Positions 21,204 to 31,613 of a stretch of DNA of 64,000 nucleotides are shown here, piece after piece. The translations under genes were made by a program, and so were the position numbers. Positions within the stretch are counted from its first letter, which is position 1. The number at the start of each line of letters is the position of its first letter. Source of the DNA: Cyathus striatus (Eukaryota > Basidiomycota > Agaricomycetes > Agaricales > Nidulariaceae); NCBI GenBank assembly GCA_025738555.1, contig JAOVFP010000015.1, forward strand, positions 3,286,001 through 3,350,000. Reading direction: 5' to 3'. The notes below the pieces were generated by a model, which did not search any database, had not been told where the DNA came from, and was given only the letters and a program-made list of their open reading frames with translations.

Positions 21204-23230
21204 ATGGGCCATGGGAATTCTGACAAGCTCTACATTACACACGCTGAACATGCTGGTTACTTTGGATCACATTCCTCTTCCACCGGTTATAAAGCGTATG
21301 TTTCATTAATCCAATATCCGTCCCATGTTTTGTTTAGCATCCTCTGTCAAGTAAACAGGAAGCGCCACATCCTGGAGCAACAACTCCTTTCGACTGCTGT
21401 GCACTCTCTTTTCAACCATTTAACCATCCTGTTTGTTCAAGAAACTCCGATGGAACAGGAACAGTATTTGACTTGGTTAATATCATTCCTTGGCTGAAGT
21501 ACGTTATAATATATACATCTCAAGATTTACTCTTATACCATCAACTTATCCTAGACAACACAATAACACCCACCCGATTACAAAAGAGCCACTAGCCCCT
21601 GCGGATCTTGTAACACTCCATTACTCCCGCAAGGAAGCAACCGGAGAGATACACGATCCAATATCGTTCAAACCTTTCAATGAACATTCCCATATTGTTG
21701 CTGTTGCAACGACTGGAAATGTCTATTTAGCAGAGAGCATTAAAGGTGGTAGAGATTTAGTGGCCGATATTCCGTTCAAAAAGTTGGTGTATATTCATTC
21801 CTTGCAACACCTGGTCGGCTTCTCATTTTTGTAGGCAAGATGTCATCACCCTACAAAACCCGCATGGACTTCCTTCAGCTTCTGTTCCCGCTCTGCCCGT
21901 GACTTCTAAGCAGACTGCGACATCTGACAAGACTGTCATCGCTAAACCACAAAGTCCTGCTATTACGTCGCTCAAGTCTAAAGCTGATGTACCCTGTATG
22001 ATTTCTCATTCTGCTCCTATTTAATATGAACTTAGAATTTGCTTTAGGGAATATATCACCGTATTCCAGTGGACTGCCGGGTGCATCTCTAACATCCACC
22101 TCTGTCGATCCACAAAGCGCCAGCTCAAAATTGCTTTGGGATGAGGTATTATTTTCTCTTTTCTGCCAAAATTTACTCTAATTGTCCTCCAGGAAGAGTT
22201 GATGTTTGAAGAAATTTCTAAACCCCTGAAAGGAAAAGGAAAGGAAAAGGACATCGGAAAGCGACGTGCGTACGTTCGTGTGATTACTTCATTAGGCGGA
22301 AGTCTGAACCTGGAACTCTTTTGTGAGAAGGTTCGCTTTTTATACTCTTAAGCAATTTGCAGTAGTAACATTTCATTAAGGCGCCCAAGACTTGTTACAA
22401 CTTTTTGATGTTAGCGAGGACTGGTAAATATGATAACTGTCTCTTTCATCGTCTCGTTCCTGGGTTTATGGTAAACACTACGCGGCTGTTCTTGATTTTT
22501 TACATTAATGTTGTGAATAAAGGTTCAGACTGGCGATCCATCGGGAACAGGCTCCGGAGGTGAATCCTACTGGGGCACTCCATTTCGTGACGAGCATGAC
22601 ATGAAGAACGCGGCTAAACATGATGGTCGCGGCGCTGTTGCAATGGCAAACAAAGGGGCCAATACCAACGGGTAAATATGATTATGCTCGAATGTTATAA
22701 TTGACACATTGCATAATTTATTCAGGTCCCAGTTTTATGTTACATTCAAAGCTACTCCTCACCTTGACAACAAACACACTGTGTTTGGCAAGCTTGTAGG
22801 TGGAGAGGATGTTTTAGATGCTCTTGAAAATATACCCGTTAAATCTGGCACCGAAAGGCCTGCAAAAGCTGTTCGAATTACACAGGTCGTTATGTACGTT
22901 AGCTTGCGATAGTATATTTTATTTCTGATTTTCACGATTGTGTACAGCTACCAGGATCCTTTTGAAGAATATAAAATGCGCCTCGCAAAGAAGTTGGCTA
23001 GAAAAGCGGAAACAGAGTCTGGTCGGGCAACAAGCATTCCGGAGAAAAAAGATGAAATTAACTGGTTTGGAGAGAAAGTTGGAAGCGGAAATGCCTCGCC
23101 TGGAAGCAATGCTGGCACTGGCGGTGTTGGCAAGTATCTTAATTTGAAAAGACCTGTGCAATCAGTCATGACTGGTGCTTCTGAAACAAAGAAGCGCAAG
23201 ACTGGATTTGGAGATTTTGAAGGGTGGTGA
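21204..23230 (+). CDS. PPIL2: U-box cyclophilin (PPIL2/Cyp8-type peptidyl-prolyl isomerase)
   Basis: A spliceosome-associated cyclophilin carrying an N-terminal U-box. The start [20 protein letters not shown] matches the family. The U-box follows: [31 protein letters not shown], then [16 protein letters not shown]. The cyclophilin domain spans the C-terminal half: [78 protein letters not shown]. The catalytic Arg of canonical cyclophilins lies in [15 protein letters not shown] sequence near 22445. The tail has [30 protein letters not shown] and the final FGDFEGW, all family traits. Start-proximal intron: donor after GYKA, acceptor before KQEAPHPG. It converges on VPS20 with 94 bp between stops. 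Confidence 0.92.
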
Positions 23231-23324
23231 TAAAATAAAATTTTACTGTTTATATTACATAGCTTAAGTACATGTGTAAATGAGATTTACTACTGTAAAA
23301 TAGGGTATACCCTGATTCCGCTGA

Positions 23325-24246
23325 CTAGACTGGTACTGCTACTCTTTCTCGAGCTGCATCTTTACTTCGTAGTTCTGTGCACACTTTAGAAGTACCGTCA
23401 GAGGAGATTTCGAACATTTTGGACTCACCATGTACTGCCGGCTCAGATATAACAGGGTCTTTCGTCGGGACGCTAGGAAGTGTTATGTCTCGAGAACCCT
23501 GGACCTCCTAATATTCAAATGATTTAAGAGTTATGCATAATTCCTTAGAGAGTTACGCACAATATCCTCTTGAAGAGCCCGTAGCTCCTCTTGTACAGCA
23601 TCTTCCTCATCTAACGTTAGCGTGTTGGACAACATCTCCCCAATTTCCTTTGAACGCGTCAGTAACCTTAAAGCACGAAATTTAATAAACTCCGCACTCT
23701 TTGATACTCTCTGGCTTCTGCGGTCTCTTCAAGGAGTTTCTCAACACTCTCAGCATTCAACTCTTTATGAATTTCCTTCAGAACCTCATTTCCCTGTTTA
23801 AGTCCATGGAGCACGGAGACTTCGACGAGCGAGAATTCAATAGTGGACACCTGCAGACAATCATCAGAGTCTCATAACGAAAAGATGGTAAAAACATACT
23901 AGTTGTTCAAGATTCTCTAATTGTCCATAGGTTTTTTCAAGTAAGCTTTGCTGATACTTCCGTCTTCGTAGCGCAATCATGGCACGATCCTTCCGGCCAG
24001 CTTCCAAATGAGACTTAGCAATTACATGTTCCCTATCTAGGATAGCTTGAATCTGAACTGGTTGAGAAATAATGCCTTTGAGTGGAGACAATCCGCTCAC
24101 ATTCTTCTGGTACTGCTTAAGTTTATCACGTTGTAGCTTAAGGCTGAAATTGTTGGTAAAACAAACGGATGCAGTTCATGTAGTACTGACTCTAATATCG
24201 CCTTGTCCTGAGCAGTGATCTTTGGAGTCGATTGACTTCCACCCAT
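23325..24246 (-). CDS. VPS20: ESCRT-III subunit VPS20 (CHMP6)
   Basis: Charged multivesicular body protein that links ESCRT-II to the Snf7 polymer during endosomal sorting. The start MGGSQSTPKITAQDKAI supplies Gly2 for N-myristoylation, typical of Vps20/CHMP6. The core helices follow: LKLQRDKLKQYQKN, AKSHLEAGRKDRAMIALRRR, YQQSLLEKTYGQLENLEQLV, FSLVEVSVLHGLKQGNEVLK and LLEETAEAREYQR. The C-terminal acidic helix is IGEMLSNTLTLDEEDAVQEE with LPSVPTKDP as a likely MIM-type motif, and the end is RERVAVPV, stop at 23325-23327. At least four short introns are present. It is divergent from the helicase with only 121 bp between start codons. Confidence 0.93.
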
Positions 24247-24367
24247 ATTATGAAGGTTGGGGCATAAGAAGCTGAGAGCAACGGAGTGGCGTTAGCAATG
24301 TGATGACATAAGGTCTGTTAACGGCATCAATCCTTCAGAATCACAGTGCTTTAAATTTCGTGACTTT

Positions 24368-26335
24368 ATGACCTCTTTCTTCTTAACGCTCACCAGGTTC
24401 TGCCACCAACAACAGTGTTGCAGGGCATGGCCGCCAGTTAAACATGCGCGTCATATAAGCCGCAGTGCGGTGGTCTATTCAGACGGGATTTCAAAGAATT
24501 CCCACTCGGACAGCCCTTCTCGTATTACATTTGAAGATTTGGGCCTTCACCCTCCCATCATAGATTCCCTCCGAAAAGCGTTTCCAAACGTGAAATCCCC
24601 CACTCAAACGCAAACACAATTTATACCAGCGATACTGGGCAATAAAGATGTACTGTTAAGGGATCAGACAGGCTCCGGAAAGTAAGTATTTCTCTGATAA
24701 TACAAACTGCCATTGCTTAAATACTGTTCCGTTTAGGTCCTTTGGACTCATTCTTGCACTTTTAAATAAACCACGTCTAAAGTCAAAATTTATCAAAGGC
24801 AAGATATCTCGCGAACAACGTCATATAACATCTCTGGTATTGGTTCCTCATCGTGATTTGGCGTACCAGTTGCTCCATTGGATTGAACGAATGTTACTTG
24901 CTACTCAAACAGGCTCTGCTATGTCATCTTTAAATTCTATAGCGCAAGTGTTAGTACGGGATGGAAGCAAACATCTTTCGCACGGAATTCAGGCGCTGCA
25001 GTCAGATGTGCCGCACATCCTCATTGGGACACCTACTGCAGTCATGGACATATACAAAGAAGATTCGTCTGCATTACAACTGTCGCGTCTCTCTAGCGTC
25101 GTCGTGGACGAAGTCGACTACCTAATAGAAACATTGCCGAAAAAGGATCTTTCAAGGACATTTATGCCTGCTCATCGTAAGTCAGCTCAAAAAATAAAGG
25201 CACACCCTGGAGAAACAAGGCTGCTGCTTGACATTATATACTCTGGACGCAAGGATGTTAACCAGCGACGGCGTGATGAGCCTGGCCTCGCACAATACCA
25301 GAGAACCTCCGTGCAGCAATCTAGCTCGACCGCATATCCACCGTCACCGCAGTTGATCTTGTCGAGCGCCACGCTTCGGGCGGGACTTAAGAACTACTTG
25401 TTTGAAGAAAGTGGATGGCTAAACAGGGACAATCTTGTAAAAATTAGAGGCCAAGAGCGGCCTGCGCAGACATCCCAGACTTCTTCGGTGCCCGAAAAGC
25501 CTGTTTTAGTGGGAGAAGAAGATTCAGCTAACAGTTCCCTCGGAGGTCAAGGTATTAAGCATTCAGTGCTCCTAGTGTCGGACAACATTATTAGAAATGT
25601 TACGGGGGCGATTGAGGCAAAAACGGAGAATGTGGAAGGACAAGGAGAGGCCATTACGTCTGAATCAATTTTTGGAGCGTCGGAGCCATTCGAACCGGAA
25701 AACGATATAGATCCCAAACTTGTTGCGAGTGTGTATTTCTTTCCGCAAAATTTTGAGTGATACCAATACTGATGTGCTGGGTACTAGAATTTATCAATAC
25801 GCCATCTCCATTCAATCCGAATGCACTGGAAGCTATTGCTACGGCATTTGCACTTGATGTGCCGTCGATCGCACTTCTCGTGCTTCCATCGTCTTCACCT
25901 GTACAGCGTGCTGTGTTCGAGTTACGTGAAATGGGGGTGAATGCGTGTGGGTTGGACTTAAAGGCTATCGACAAAGGGCGCTCACACTTGCTGAGGGGGG
26001 CTGAAACGGTGGAAGAAAACCCGGTGTTGCTTGTGGCGACACTGGCAACTACGCGAGGGTTGGACCTTCCGGAGATGACCCATGTGTTTGTTTTGGGAAT
26101 GCCGGAAGGACCAAAGGTTACAGGTCGATCTGTGGATGCATACTTGCACGTTGCAGGACGCGTTGGGCGATTTGGCAGGGGAGGAAAGGTGATTACGATA
26201 TTGGAGGAGAAGGATGATATAGAGAAGGCGGTGGATGAGGGTGAGAAGAAGACTGTGGTGACAGATGCATCGAAAATGGTGAGGATACTGAACGAGATCA
26301 AGGTCAAGCCAGTACGGTTTGAACACTTTGATTGA
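24368..26335 (+). CDS. MRH4: Mitochondrial DEAD-box-type RNA helicase, MRH4-like
   Basis: ATP-dependent RNA helicase resembling Mrh4, which acts in assembly of the large mitochondrial ribosomal subunit. The N-terminus (MTSFFLTLTRFCHQQQCCRA) suits a mitochondrial targeting sequence. Motifs: Q-motif region ITFEDLGLHPPI with SPTQTQTQFIPAIL; Walker A DQTGSGKSF (Ser where Thr is usual); LVLVPHRDLAYQL (motif Ia); DEVD in place of DEAD; ILSSATLR (motif III). The second RecA domain shows ATTRGLDLPEMTHV (motif V) and YLHVAGRVGRFGRGGK (motif VI). A long insert of low conservation separates the domains, as in Mrh4. Three exons: first ends near 24681, last begins near 25790. Ends KVKPVRFEHFD. Confidence 0.86.
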
Positions 26336-27343
26336 CAAGTAGAATATTACTTGGTTTTTTTTTAATTTTTTTTATAGATTTAATGTACGTACATAATAAT
26401 AAGCAGTAGAGCAGGTATCGGGTAGATAATGTGATACGTAAGTATTAGTCGGTTAGGGTTACTCCTCGGAGAAGATACAGGTGGTGGGATAGTACTTGGA
26501 GTCAGGGAGTGATTGCAGGTGGTTGCTGGGAGAGATGCGGGGTTGAGGTAAGCGGGTGATGTGGCGACGGGGTGTGATTGGCTGGGAGAGGGAATGGGTG
26601 GGGAGAACACATATGCCAATGGCGTCGCGAGTACTTACGTTGTATGTTGGGTGGAATGTAGCGGATAGCCTGCACGGTCTGCCGCTCGATCGGGTGCACG
26701 GTTTGCAGCAGAAAACGGTTTCAGGCGGATTATTGACCTTCTCGAGTCTTGTTCCGATTGCCTTCGGGCTCAAGTCTCCGTTGCGGTTGGCCTGCCAGTG
26801 ACAGTGCCAGCATTGAGCTCATTCATTTCGCGTTACTTTCACTAGTAACCAGTTAACCAACCTGTACATTCTGCAGTCCTCGCTGTAATCTTCGCCACTG
26901 CTCCCGTAAGTCGTCCTCTTCACGACCTTTCAATTTGCACCGAGTTAATTCACAACCTTAAAGTATTCGTTTCCCCCTTCTCTTCCTCTTTCCCTTCCTC
27001 TTCGCTGGCACTCCATCCCTTCTCTCCTCTCCTCTCCTCTCTTCTCTCCTCTCCCCCTGCTCTCCTCTTCTCCCATCCCTTCGTTTGCGCGATAGCAATC
27101 CCATCCGCTTTCACCACCGTTCCTGCTTTCTTCCTGCGTTTCCTCTGCGTGCCGGGCTTCTCTCCTATTTAAACTTCCTTCGTATCCTTATTTCAGTCCC
27201 CATTCTCGGCTACTTCACTTCCTTGCTTATCATTCAGCCCACGATACATCACACACCCACCTGGATTATGCAACCTTGCTGAGCGATCTAGCCTACAATA
27301 CCATCTCTCTTCTGCCCTCCCTTCTCTTGCATCTCCCTCCAGT
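26336..27343. other. Intergenic region with pyrimidine tract; possible unresolved minus-strand exon
   Basis: About 1 kb without a gene I can establish. On the minus strand, 26830-26930 reads as protein-like sequence (KLKGREEDDLREQWRRLQRG) that ends at a GT donor. A GCAG acceptor then leads to SPKAIGTRLEKVNNPPETVF at about 26780-26700, ending at a GTAAGT donor near 26645. No start codon or full gene could be built. From 26965 to 27080 the + strand is almost pure C/T (tandem CTCTCCTCTCC units), a typical fungal promoter pyrimidine tract for the gene at 27344. TATTTAA at about 27165 may be a TATA-like element. Confidence 0.4.
26965..27080 (+). repeat. Pyrimidine-rich (CT) low-complexity tract
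   Basis: Imperfect tandem CTCTC/TCCTC units on the + strand upstream of the DUF4203-like gene. It probably belongs to its promoter. Confidence 0.6.
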
Positions 27344-30262
27344 ATGCGACTCTCATTTGTTTGTTGTACCCTCGCAGGCATTTCCCTGTTGCCCCTTGCA
27401 TTTCCACAGACTACTACCTCAGCATCCTCATCCACTTTACCTTCTAGCCAGCAGCCAACTTCGACAAGCTCCTTTTCTATTTCTCTTTCGACCACCACCT
27501 TTTCAACCACTGTCACCATTGCAACTCGCTCAGGAAATCGACCCACTCAGTTAACCACTGTTATCCCTGTAGTTTCCAATGTCACCTATACTTTGACACC
27601 TACGCATTCAGAGTCGTCCTCTACCACTACCTCAGCTTCTCAGACGGCATCCGCTTCGGCTACTCCTACCCCGGATTCTAATGTACTGGTACGTTATTTC
27701 CATCAAATTCGTTTTCAGCCCTCATTCTGACGCTCAAACAAAGGACACTAAACTCGATCCAGCATTCGGTGTCCTAGGGGCAATTCTTATCATAACTGGT
27801 CTACCCTCCGCATTTTGGGGCCACAAGAACAGATGGTACGTGTCCACCTCCTACGTTGCTATTTCTGATTTGTGTCTCATACTCTTTTCCCAGGACGTCC
27901 TTCTTTTTGATCGGATTCTATACCCTATCGCTCGTTTGTGCTGTTCTCATTCTCAAGTTTGGTGTCCTGCCTTCGATCAATCCACCAAGCAAAACACTTA
28001 GAGGAATGTTCGTTTTGGCCTCTTCGATTGCTGGGATTGCAGGAGGGGCGATAGCCATATTTTTTTGGAAGGCCGCGAGATACGGTATTGGCGCATGGGG
28101 TGGTTTCGCGGTTGCGTTATGGATACAATGTTTTCAAAATGGCGGAGTCATTAAAGCCATAGGCTTCCGCTGGATTCTCTACATCGGCAAGTCCCCATTT
28201 TGCTGTTACTTTTATATGAAAAGTAAGTAACGCCTTTGCTAGGCTGTGCTGTTATTGGGTTTACACTATGCACATTCCCGAAGGTATGTCTAAGGTTCGT
28301 GGGATTGCAAAAAGTATCTGACATGATCGAAAGATTCATTATCACATCCTCCTCATTTCAACTTCGGTCGTGGGCTCTTCTGCATTCATGCTCGGTGTTG
28401 ACTGTTTCACCACCGCTGGGCTGAAAGAGGTAATGCCCAACAATTTTCTGACATTACAATAACTAATCGTGAGCTACAAGTTTTACATTTGGAACATTGG
28501 TTTCACATCCATGTTTCCAAAGTATACAACAAACGGAATCCAATTCCCCGTTTCTCAGACCATGCAGATCGAGCTGGGCCTCATCGGTGCCGTTTCTCTC
28601 ATGGGTGCTGCTGTTCAACTGCGGATTCTTAAAGTCCTTCAACGAAAACTTCACGAAATTGCTGAGGAAACGAAAAAGAAAGATGAAGAAGCTGAGTTAC
28701 AGGCATCTAACCGCTTTAGAGAAGTCGACATGGAGCGTGAGGCATGGGAGAAGGAACATCCAACGTTGTCGAAGCATGGAAGAAAGGATAGCGGATTTTC
28801 CAGTATACCTTTGATGAAAGATAGAGATGGCTCAGCGTCTCCTTCTGGTGAACATCGGTCTTCTTTTACTTTGGCAGAAGAGGGTCGCACGCGCCACTTG
28901 TCTGGGTTGTCGGACTTTAAAGCCGCCCCCGTGCCAGATGAAGAGGTCAGGAGGGCTGCAAGGCACCTTCAAGGTCCTGGTGCGCTTCCAGCTTTAGATC
29001 TTGGACTAGGCATTCAGGAAGATGTTCCCTCGAGTTTCATTGCGAAGGACGGAGAGGCGCATGTCAAGCCACTTCAACCTTCTACGGCTGCTAATCTCGA
29101 AGACCTCAGGCGAAAAGAAGAGCTTCTTCAGGAAATACAAACTATTCGCAGATCTCTTGATGCTCTAAAATCTGAGACTCCTGGCCCTGGTTCATCATCA
29201 TCTGATCAATCTCGTCGACCGTCACTGACGTCCAGGCGAACATTAAGCTTGGATGCCAATGGCGCGCTCTTCCCCCCTTCTTCTCATGCACGACCTCCAA
29301 GAGAGGTCGACCCTCGTGCCAGGGTGTACTCAATGGAACTTTTGAATATAGGCCGTGCTGGTAGCCCGCTACAGGGAGAACCTATAAGCCGTCCTACCAG
29401 TGCACCCCTTAGAGACGATGATTGGGACACATACATTCAAGAGCGCAAACTATTGCAACCTCCTTCTGGTGTCACTGCTCCTATTGCCACTACGCCCATT
29501 CATCCGCCTAACCCTAGGATTCCCATTCCACCTGCTGTCCACGAAGCTCTGAGTAAACGACGGAAACGAGAGAGTGCGCTTGGTTTCGGGATGGCAAGTA
29601 CAGATTCGTCTGAGGATGTCCCGCTAGCCAAGTTGACGCGGGAGAAGAAAAATGCACCTGGAGGGAATGCTCCTGTGACAATTCTTCCTCCACGCCGACC
29701 GACTGCACCCATCGTTGCGCCCACACCGCAACATCCTTCGTCCGCAAGGACTCGCACGTTTGAGGAGCTCAATGAGAGGCATCGAGAGAAAATGAGGGAC
29801 CTTCAGGCTCCTTTGACGCAAGCTGAGAAAGAACATGCGGATGTCGAGGCTGCACGGCAGCGGTGGGAGCGATCTAAGGCACTAGAACGAGAAGCTGTAA
29901 CGAAAAGACAAGCGGAGAAAGCCGCTGCACTTGAGAAGCGGAAAAAGTCTGAGGACCTATCCGACGGTGAGCGAGGAAAGCGAGGGGGTGAACAGCGACA
30001 AAGTCGCCACTCGCGGTCGTTGAGCGCTGATAAGATAGGGTCGACGGGGATGTCATCGAAACGGCTGTCGACCCTCAAGGTAGAAGACTGGCAGAAATAC
30101 CAGCAAGACATGGAGATGGGAGTGAAGCCCGATCATGGTGGCGTCGCGAGCGGGAGCAAACGGGATTCGCGTGTGCGTAAGTCGGATGGAGTTCCCTTCC
30201 CTGATGCTGAGGGGGTGAAGTCTAGTCAGTCTCGTCGTAAGAGCAGGGACTACTTGAGTTAA
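27344..30262 (+). CDS. DUF4203/TMEM198-like multi-pass membrane protein with long cytosolic tail
   Basis: Begins with a signal peptide (MRLSFVCCTLAGISLLPLAF) and a Ser/Thr-rich, probably O-glycosylated, extracellular segment to about residue 110. About seven membrane helices follow: LGAILIITGLPSAFWG, FFLIGFYTLSLVCAVLILKF, MFVLASSIAGIAGGAIAIFF, FAVALWIQCF, GCAVIGFTL and IELGLIGAVSLMGAAVQL. This arrangement is that of the fungal DUF4203 (TMEM198-related) family, whose function is not well known. From about residue 330 the protein is a long polar tail: coiled coil (LQRKLHEIAEETKKKDEEAE), Ser/Pro-rich regions and charged repeats (EAARQRWERSKALEREAV). It ends SQSRRKSRDYLS. The 3' exon is uninterrupted from 28469. 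Plasma-membrane location is inferred. Confidence 0.75.
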
Positions 30263-31613
30263 GAAAGATGGACAACCACGACCGCGTTATTCACGCCTTG
30301 GCCTATGTTTACATGAACATTTTTTGGACGTCTATTGGACAAACTTTTTTTTTTTTTGTCACGTTCGTTTTCATTAGATACCGAACCACCGTTACTACTT
30401 ATAGAACCAGCATAGTACTAATTTTTCGTTCTTTTTTGCATTTGGACTACAGCATTTCGTTGACATGTATAGGTACTGGATGGATTAGTTTGTTGGTAAA
30501 GATTTTTTTTGTTACGTGATTGTAAGAATTGGATGGAGAAGATGCGGTCATGTTGAATTGTAAGTTAGGTGAATGCAGCCAGACAAGGGTCTACGGCAGG
30601 CGAAGCTTAAGGTCGATCTGGGTCTAAGATTGCTCAGGTGAACACGGGTTGACATCATTCAAGGCAAACAAATAGATGGACTAACGACATTGGGGCGTAA
30701 AAGGCCGAAGGGTCTCTAGAGGGGTCGAGCAGCGGTTGGAGAAGTATAAATTAGCAAGGGGGAGAAGAGGAGTAAAACGACTTTTGAACTCTATCACACC
30801 TTACCGGGAATAAAGGATGCAACGATCAAAATCGGCACCGCGCACGATAACAGGACTGGTGGGTCCATGCAGCATGGCACGTTCAGTGTCTCATCAAGAG
30901 CTGGGGCGAGAAGAAAGGCGGAAAGGCGGGATAAATACTAGTACTGGTACTACGGGTACAAGACGTGGGGTATTGGTACAGAGTGGACGGGTAGAAAAGG
31001 AAGAGGCATTCAATCTAAGGGGATTCTTCCCCGCATCGCTGAGGACGGAGGAAGGGGCATGGCAGTGGCTACGGGGAGGATACGACTACAAAGAGGGAGA
31101 GGAGGGGGAAGGGGGGGGGGGAGGGGATGGAGGAGGGGAAGGGGGAGATTGGGCTGTTTGGAGGAGAAGAGAAGGCAACGGGGGAAGCGATACGGGAGGA
31201 AGACAAGCTAGGACTGGGGTGGTTGATAGGTGGGTGGGATAAGGGGAGATGAGGACGGGGACTGGGAAAATGAAATCCGGAGAAAGGCGAGGGAAGACGG
31301 GAAATATTAAATTGTATTGAGGAAATAGAAGAGGGACCCCAGAGAGGGGGTGGTGACCGGGGACATGGGATGTTTATAAGACAGAGGGTGGGACAAAGGA
31401 AAGAATACTCCCACGTCGGCGTGTTTATTTTCCCACTAGGACTTGGGAGTTCCCAAGGCTAAGCAAGAGACGCAGGACTAGGATCACTGACTGACTAGGT
31501 GACTAGACTGGTGACAGCGGCCGGGCTGGCAGCGGTGACGGCGTAAGAAACTATTTGGTGCAACTTGTCCTCGTTTACCAGCGGTCGTGAGATCTTTGCC
31601 TCTCACGCCTATA
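30263..31613. promoter_or_regulatory. Long intergenic region, purine-rich, upstream of the CSL gene
   Basis: About 1.35 kb with no supported gene. The first 250 bp are T-rich and look like the 3' region of the preceding gene. From 30860 to 31340 the + strand is strongly G/A-rich, with long G runs at about 31108-31155 that could form a quadruplex. TATAAAT at about 30747 lies 70 bp before an ATG that opens a 141-codon frame (30817-31242). That frame is Gly/Arg/Glu low complexity and is judged not to be a real protein, though an unusual leader is possible. TTTATAAG at about 31373 is another candidate TATA element. Long upstream regions are common for fungal transcription factor genes. Confidence 0.45.
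31098..31155 (+). repeat. G-rich low-complexity tract (possible G-quadruplex)
   Basis: Several G runs of four or more, including one of about ten, with A or T spacers, upstream of the CSL gene. Quadruplex formation is a prediction. Confidence 0.5.

Noticed and set aside
25654..26307. 217-codon minus-strand frame
   Set aside because: Antisense shadow of the second helicase domain, which carries motifs V and VI on the + strand.
30817..31242. 141-codon + frame starting MQRSKSAPRTITG with a TATA-like element 70 bp upstream
   Set aside because: The translation is mostly Gly, Glu, Arg and Asp from a G/A-rich tract and shows no domain or splice structure. The composition alone explains the open frame.
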